A DNA stretch of 6,211 bases from Tannerella sp. (lineage in GTDB: Bacteria; Bacteroidota; Bacteroidia; Bacteroidales; Tannerellaceae), in assembly GCA_031288935.1 (NCBI GenBank), contig JAITQL010000137.1:1-6211 (forward strand). Reading direction: 5' to 3'. Positions 5,816 through 6,211 of the stretch are shown here, piece after piece. How positions within the stretch are numbered: the first letter of the stretch is position 1; each line of letters starts with the position of its first letter. Below the pieces are notes generated by a model. That model was not told the origin of the DNA and made no database searches. It was given only the letters and a program-made list of their open reading frames with translations. The position numbers and the translations under genes were made by a program.

Positions 5816-5905
5816 TTTCACGCAGATGAAAGGGATTTCAGCGCAGATTTCAATGCGTTTTCATCTGCGGAATCCGCGCTGAAATCCGCGTGAATCCGCG
5901 TGAAA
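5816..5905. repeat. Long imperfect inverted repeat, third CGCAGAT copy
   Basis: The outer arms TTTCACGC...GATTTCAGCGCAGATT (5816-5849) and the complement in 5871-5905 (AATCCGCGCTGAAATCCGCG, then TGAATCCGCGTGAAA) pair imperfectly over about 34 bp. An alternative inner hairpin is perfect over 11 bp: CGCAGATGAAA (5821-5831) with TTTCATCTGCG (5859-5869). The right arm has the short direct repeat AATCCGCGTGAA-like units in tandem. The two folds are mutually exclusive in part. Confidence 0.75.
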
Positions 5906-5909
5906 CGAC

Positions 5910-5941
5910 GGAGGCACGAAGAAATACTTCCCCGTGCCTCC
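5910..5941. terminator. Hairpin GGAGGCACG / CGTGCCTCC
   Basis: The 9-bp arms 5910-5918 and 5933-5941 are exact complements; AAG and CTT can add three more pairs inside. The left arm is part of the second 20-bp direct repeat. It is placed downstream of the minus-strand gene ending at 6019 and may help end its transcript, but no clear T run follows on either strand, so the role is uncertain. Confidence 0.45.
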
Positions 5942-5949
5942 TGTTTATT

Positions 5950-6017
5950 GTCTGAACCTTGATTTACATGATGAAAGGATTGTCAGGATTTATTCATCAA
6001 GCAAATCAAGGTCAGAC
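5950..6017. repeat. Large hairpin directly after the right-edge gene
   Basis: Arms 5950-5975 (GTCTGAACCTTGATTT...TGATGAA) and 5993-6017 (TTCATCA...AAATCAAGGTCAGAC) are complementary apart from a one-base bulge and about three mismatches, around a 17-base loop. It begins one base beyond the stop codon at 6019-6021 and could protect or end that mRNA. The sequence style (CTGAACCTTGATTT, AGGATTGTCAGGATT) recalls widespread intergenic hairpin elements of Bacteroidota; this is from memory. Confidence 0.75.
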
Positions 6018-6018
6018 A

Positions 6019-6211
6019 TCAACGGACAATTACCTTGTACGTCCTTCCGTTCGTCACTACGATGTACAGTCCCTGCGGCAACGTCGTCTGTGCCGTCTCG
6101 CCCGCCGTGTACGGGAGCGCTTTTACCAATGCGCCCGTTATGCCGTAGATACGGGCTTCGCCGTTGTGCGTGGCAGAGATGTACAGGGTATGTCCGGCAG
6201 ACCAGACGCGG
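6019..6211 (-). CDS. C-terminal end of a protein with a T9SS/DUF6383-like tail domain
   Basis: Only the last 63 codons are in the window; the gene enters from the right edge and stops at TGA (6021-6019). The visible part reads as a small beta-sandwich tail: AGHTLYISATHNGEARIYGITGALVKALPYTAGE, then QTTLPQGLYIVVTNGRTYKVIVR at the very end. The order of an IYGITGALVK strand, a TLPQGLYIVV strand and a closing TYKVIVR is the pattern of type IX secretion C-terminal sorting domains, and of the related DUF6383 tails in some Bacteroidales. If it is a true sorting signal, the protein crosses the outer membrane by T9SS and the tail is removed. The catalytic or binding part is outside the window, so its function is unknown. 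Confidence 0.7.
   Translation of the reverse strand, partial: RVWSAGHTLYISATHNGEARIYGITGALVKALPYTAGETAQTTLPQGLYIVVTNGRTYKVIVR

Larger units (their letters stand above)
5767..5924. repeat. 20-bp direct repeats bounding a 118-bp dyad segment
   Basis: ACGACGGAGGCACGAAGAAA occurs at 5767-5786 and again, identical, at 5905-5924. The 118 bp between them hold the tandem repeat at 5784-5813 and the long inverted repeat at 5816-5905. Such an arrangement can come from slippage duplication, or from insertion with target duplication, though 20 bp would be long for the latter. No transposase is present. Confidence 0.8.
5392..6018. other. Gene-free, repeat-rich intergenic region
   Basis: No reading frame here looks like a protein. 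The region holds, in order: a degenerate repeat copy (5417-5455); a GC-rich stretch with a CGCGCG dyad (5571-5576/5591-5596); a second copy (5599-5650); an unremarkable 115 bp (5651-5766) with only a 17-codon frame at 5682; a direct repeat, a tandem repeat and a third copy (5767-5924); and two hairpins up to the end of the next gene. Composition and repetition suggest decayed or expanding intergenic elements rather than a lost gene. Confidence 0.75.

Overview
The window looks like chromosomal DNA of a Bacteroidota organism, most likely order Bacteroidales. The evidence is: promoters of the Bacteroidota type (a -7 box of form TAnnTTTG, in one case with a TTTG box 19 bp upstream), A-rich start regions without Shine-Dalgarno motifs, a family set typical of this group (GH110-like glycosidase, DUF1080 3-keto-glycoside hydrolase, secreted CE1-like esterase, T9SS-type C-terminal tail), and intergenic DNA full of short dyad repeats. 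Base composition is moderately GC-rich, with AT-rich promoter gaps. Genus cannot be fixed; Tannerellaceae-like is a guess from the C-terminal tail at the right edge.

Layout, left to right. (1) 1-226, minus strand: N-terminus of an exported GH110-like alpha-galactosidase, with a near-consensus promoter at 254-284. (2) About 405-700: a 42-bp tandem array, seven copies in phase, each carrying two small dyads; it is the strangest element here. (3) 769-2854, minus strand: a probable three-gene run in transcription order GT2 polyprenol-phosphate glycosyltransferase, nitroreductase, MntP manganese exporter, with gaps of 40 and 9 nt and a TAnnTTTG box before the first gene. (4) 2967-4331, plus strand: secreted DUF1080 protein, a small lipoprotein gene broken by one frameshift, and a solitary contractile-injection-system/phage tail-tube protein (gp19 family). 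(5) 4423-4472: a strong hairpin between the converging genes, probably a bidirectional terminator. (6) 4489-5361, minus strand: secreted alpha/beta-hydrolase esterase with its own -7 box. (7) 5392-6018: about 630 bp without a credible gene, filled with degenerate copies of a CGCAGAT repeat, a 20-bp direct repeat, a 15-bp tandem repeat and two hairpins. (8) 6019-6211, minus strand: last 63 codons of a protein ending in a T9SS/DUF6383-like tail.

Functional reading. The glycosidase, the DUF1080 protein and the esterase are all exported and fit glycan breakdown, but they are scattered single genes and there is no SusC/SusD pair, so this is not a classical polysaccharide utilisation locus. The glycosyltransferase, nitroreductase and MntP are housekeeping or envelope and metal functions that share a transcript at most. 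No complete new multi-gene system is visible. The best leads are the structured 42-bp array and the orphan tube gene with its broken lipoprotein partner.
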